The position numbers and the translations under genes are program-made. A stretch of 8,223 bases of DNA. Source: Leptofilum sp050292445. Lineage in GTDB: Bacteria > Chloroflexota > Anaerolineae > Promineifilales > Promineifilaceae. Of the stretch, positions 6,739-8,223 are shown piece by piece. Each line of letters starts with the position of its first letter. The first letter of the stretch is position 1. The notes beneath the pieces were generated by a model, which saw only the letters and a list, made by a program, of their open reading frames with translations, did not search any database and was not told the origin of the DNA. Location of the stretch: assembly GCA_050292445.1 (NCBI GenBank), contig JBNKLQ010000264.1, positions 1 to 8,223 on the forward strand. The letters run 5' to 3'.

Positions 6739-6774
6739 CGAGAAAAGAAAACGGTCGTTCACGTGAACGGCCGT
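6739..6774 (-). terminator. Intrinsic terminator downstream of the patatin gene
   Basis: Bases 6751-6774 form a 24-bp palindrome centred on CACGTG with one mismatched pair (T6755/C6770 in dyad comparison). On the minus strand it folds as a hairpin, then runs straight into TTTTCTTTTCTC (6739-6750 complement). It lies about 80 bases after the patatin stop and upstream of the regulator's promoter, where a terminator would insulate the two. One arm is an ACGGCCGT octamer. An operator role for the CACGTG dyad cannot be excluded. Confidence 0.65.
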
Positions 6775-6852
6775 TTCCTACACGACTGCTGCCAGCCAAT
6801 CAAAACACTCACCCATACCGGTACCGATTCGTCCGGGAATATGGTTATAATG

Positions 6853-7728
6853 CTATTCTGACAGATATTTCTCTGCCATTTCGTAACCATAGGTAATCAT
6901 TTCTGCAGCACGGTAAAACTCCATCGTGCCACAGGCGTTGCGAGGGATTTCCAAAATTTTGTCCGGGGGATAGGCAGCCAATTTTAAGCGGGCAATGGTG
7001 CCTTGCATTGCTTCAAATGATTGATAGTAAATCTCATAAGGATTGATACCCCGATCTGTCTGAATGGGGACTTTCGACTGCACCGTATCGAAAAACTGCT
7101 TCACCTGCTCTGTTAATTTTGTGGCGGCGGACGGCCGTTTTTCGCTTTCCTGTTTGTCTTCTTCAAATTCATGAAATGGGCCTCCCAGGTTTACGGCGAT
7201 GATCATGTCCGTTTCATCGCTGAAGACGGGGGCGATGGGAACCGGGTTCAATACGCCGCCATCGACGACGACGGTGCCATTGTGATTGTAGGGCGTAAAG
7301 ATGAAAGGCAGCGAAATTGAGGCGCGAATGGCGTTGAAAAGCGGACCTGATTGGATCCAGACTTCTTTTTCGCGGTAGATGTCAAAAGCAACGGCCGTAT
7401 ACGGCATGGGCAACTCTTCAATCATGATGTCGCCAATCAGATTGGTCAGTGTTTGAATGATCCGGTCACCCTTGATGATGCCATCTCGTTGCCATGTAAA
7501 ATCGAGATAAGTCGTCAAATCTGTGCGGGTAATGGCGCGCATCCAATTTTCCAGCACATCCAGTTTGCCGGCCGCATAGACACCACCAATGAGCGACCCG
7601 ATGGAACAGCCGGAAATCGACTGGATTTCGTAACCACGTTCTTCCAGCCAGTGAATCACGCCAATATGCGTCAATCCACGTGCGCCACCACTGCCAAGCA
7701 CAAGCGATACAGTTTTATTTGTTTTCAT
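6853..7728 (-). CDS. Patatin-like phospholipase (RssA/NTE-like serine lipid acyl hydrolase)
   Basis: A 291-residue patatin-fold hydrolase expected to cleave fatty acyl esters of phospholipids with a Ser-Asp dyad. The glycine-rich oxyanion loop GSGGARG is at residues 12-18. The nucleophile motif GCSIGS (GxSxG) puts Ser42 at the elbow, and the catalytic Asp is Asp156 in DGGVLNPVP (DG[AG] motif). Length and order match stand-alone bacterial patatins. No signal peptide is seen, so it is cytoplasmic or peripheral to the membrane. The C-terminal third has an acidic/lysine stretch (FEEDKQESEKR) and a helical tail. ATG 7728 has GGAG eight bases upstream and lies inside the end of the CPBP protease gene (14-bp overlap), indicating a shared transcript and probable translational coupling. 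The stop TAG is followed by about 80 bases and the 6739-6774 terminator. The lipid substrate is unknown. Confidence 0.93.
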   Translation of the reverse strand: MKTNKTVSLVLGSGGARGLTHIGVIHWLEERGYEIQSISGCSIGSLIGGVYAAGKLDVLENWMRAITRTDLTTYLDFTWQRDGIIKGDRIIQTLTNLIGDIMIEELPMPYTAVAFDIYREKEVWIQSGPLFNAIRASISLPFIFTPYNHNGTVVVDGGVLNPVPIAPVFSDETDMIIAVNLGGPFHEFEEDKQESEKRPSAATKLTEQVKQFFDTVQSKVPIQTDRGINPYEIYYQSFEAMQGTIARLKLAAYPPDKILEIPRNACGTMEFYRAAEMITYGYEMAEKYLSE

Positions 7729-8223
7729 AGCTCGTGCTCCGACGATATAACCACACCCCGGTCGCTGTAATTAAAATCATCGTCAGCACACCCTCCCAAC
7801 TGGGCGTAAACAGGGCGTTTGATACGCTCACGTGACCATCCACCAGCAAAGTTAAAATGACGATGTTGCTCATCGTGTGCATCAGCACCGCCGGCCAGGT
7901 GGAACCGGTGATCAGGCGAATTTCACCGAAGATAATCCCGGCAAGCGTCGTGCCCAACACTATCATCGGCAGGAAAGTGGCCAGGCTTTGCGATGTGTAA
8001 CTGGCCAATGTGGCTTGATCCAGCAGCCCCAGGTAGTAGGGAATATGCCAGGTTCCCCAGATCAAACCGACCAACAGATGACCGGCTATCCTGTTTTTCA
8101 CCAACCCATTTACTTTGGGCGTCAGGTAGCCGCGCCAGGCAAATTCTTCCAGGATATTTTTGACGAAGGTGGAAATGAAAACCACCCCCAACGCCTGGAG
8201 AAATAGCCCACCGGCAAAGTCAG
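7715..8223 (-). CDS. CPBP family intramembrane metalloprotease (CAAX/Abi-like), 5' end outside window
   Basis: The C-terminal 168 codons of a membrane-embedded glutamic/metallo protease of the CPBP (PF02517) family. The three active-site motifs are present in order. EEFAWRG matches EExxxR. WGTWH in a GLIWGTWHIPYY helix stands in for FxxxH, with Trp replacing Phe as in many relatives. HTMSN matches HxxxN. At least four hydrophobic segments surround them. The frame is open to the right edge (reading DFAGGLFLQALGVVF upstream of the motifs), so the TTG at 8191 is not the start. One or more N-terminal membrane helices are missing. Family members process prenylated or peptide substrates or bacteriocins; the target here is unknown. 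It overlaps the patatin start by 14 bp, so the two are probably co-expressed and may act on the same membrane. Confidence 0.9.
   Translation of the reverse strand, partial: DFAGGLFLQALGVVFISTFVKNILEEFAWRGYLTPKVNGLVKNRIAGHLLVGLIWGTWHIPYYLGLLDQATLASYTSQSLATFLPMIVLGTTLAGIIFGEIRLITGSTWPAVLMHTMSNIVILTLLVDGHVSVSNALFTPSWEGVLTMILITATGVWLYRRSTSYENK

Larger units (their letters stand above)
709..7398. repeat. Dispersed octamer palindrome ACGGCCGT, 12 copies
   Basis: Exact copies start at 709, 844, 904, 1123, 2581, 3544, 3942, 6101, 6504, 6767, 7131 and 7391. One-base variants TCGGCCGT (150, 2866, 5567, 6645) and GCGGCCGT (3275) add to the family. Eight of the ten coding copies are read as ACG-GCC-GTN (Thr-Ala-Val), and two as part of Arg-Pro-Ser. 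The other two lie in intergenic hairpins. The span given covers the first to last copy; the elements themselves are eight bases each. Confidence 0.85.

Noticed and set aside
6846..6851. Plus-strand TATAAT near the patatin stop
   Set aside because: No -35 partner is present at usual spacing, and no plus-strand gene follows.
8189..8191. TTG as the start of the CPBP protease
   Set aside because: The frame remains open to the window edge with a hydrophobic sequence, and family members have further N-terminal helices.

Overview
The window looks like a piece of a Chloroflexota chromosome (Anaerolineae/Ardenticatenia-like). This is an inference from the gene types: a large MalT-like LuxR (LAL) regulator, a DUF4386 membrane protein, a PBP2-type transpeptidase, and CPBP and patatin genes, in moderately GC-rich DNA. 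No rRNA, tRNA, CRISPR array, transposase or phage gene is visible. Coding density is high and no gene-free stretch exceeds 300 bases.

Layout: the left edge holds the 3' end of a plus-strand penicillin-binding protein. It converges on a long minus-strand block across a perfect 15-bp inverted repeat (250-282). All other genes are on the minus strand. In transcription order from the right edge they are: a CPBP intramembrane protease (5' end outside the window), a patatin-like phospholipase overlapping it by 14 bp, a hairpin terminator with T-tract, the LAL regulator (apparently from a leaderless promoter), a secreted or membrane-anchored alpha/beta hydrolase, a small uncharacterised protein, a DUF4386 membrane protein, and an NAD(P)H:quinone-oxidoreductase-like MDR enzyme.

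The most interesting signal is a pair of diverged copies of a promoter module (2477-2536 and 3829-3888). One lies just upstream of the hydrolase and the other just upstream of the small protein/DUF4386/oxidoreductase run. Each copy has three same-orientation GTATTG-type boxes at identical 12- and 22-base spacing. A TATGCT/TAAGCT hexamer lies exactly 11 bases from the nearest box in both. This layout suits a STAND-type LAL activator that assembles on direct repeats, and such a regulator is encoded immediately upstream. My working hypothesis is a local regulon in which the LAL protein controls the hydrolase and the three-gene unit. The inducer and physiological purpose cannot be read from the sequence.

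A second, genome-style signal is the octamer palindrome ACGGCCGT. It occurs 12 times in 8.2 kb, where chance would give 0.1-0.2, mostly inside genes as Thr-Ala-Val codons. It resembles the HIP1 element of cyanobacteria in behaviour but not in sequence.
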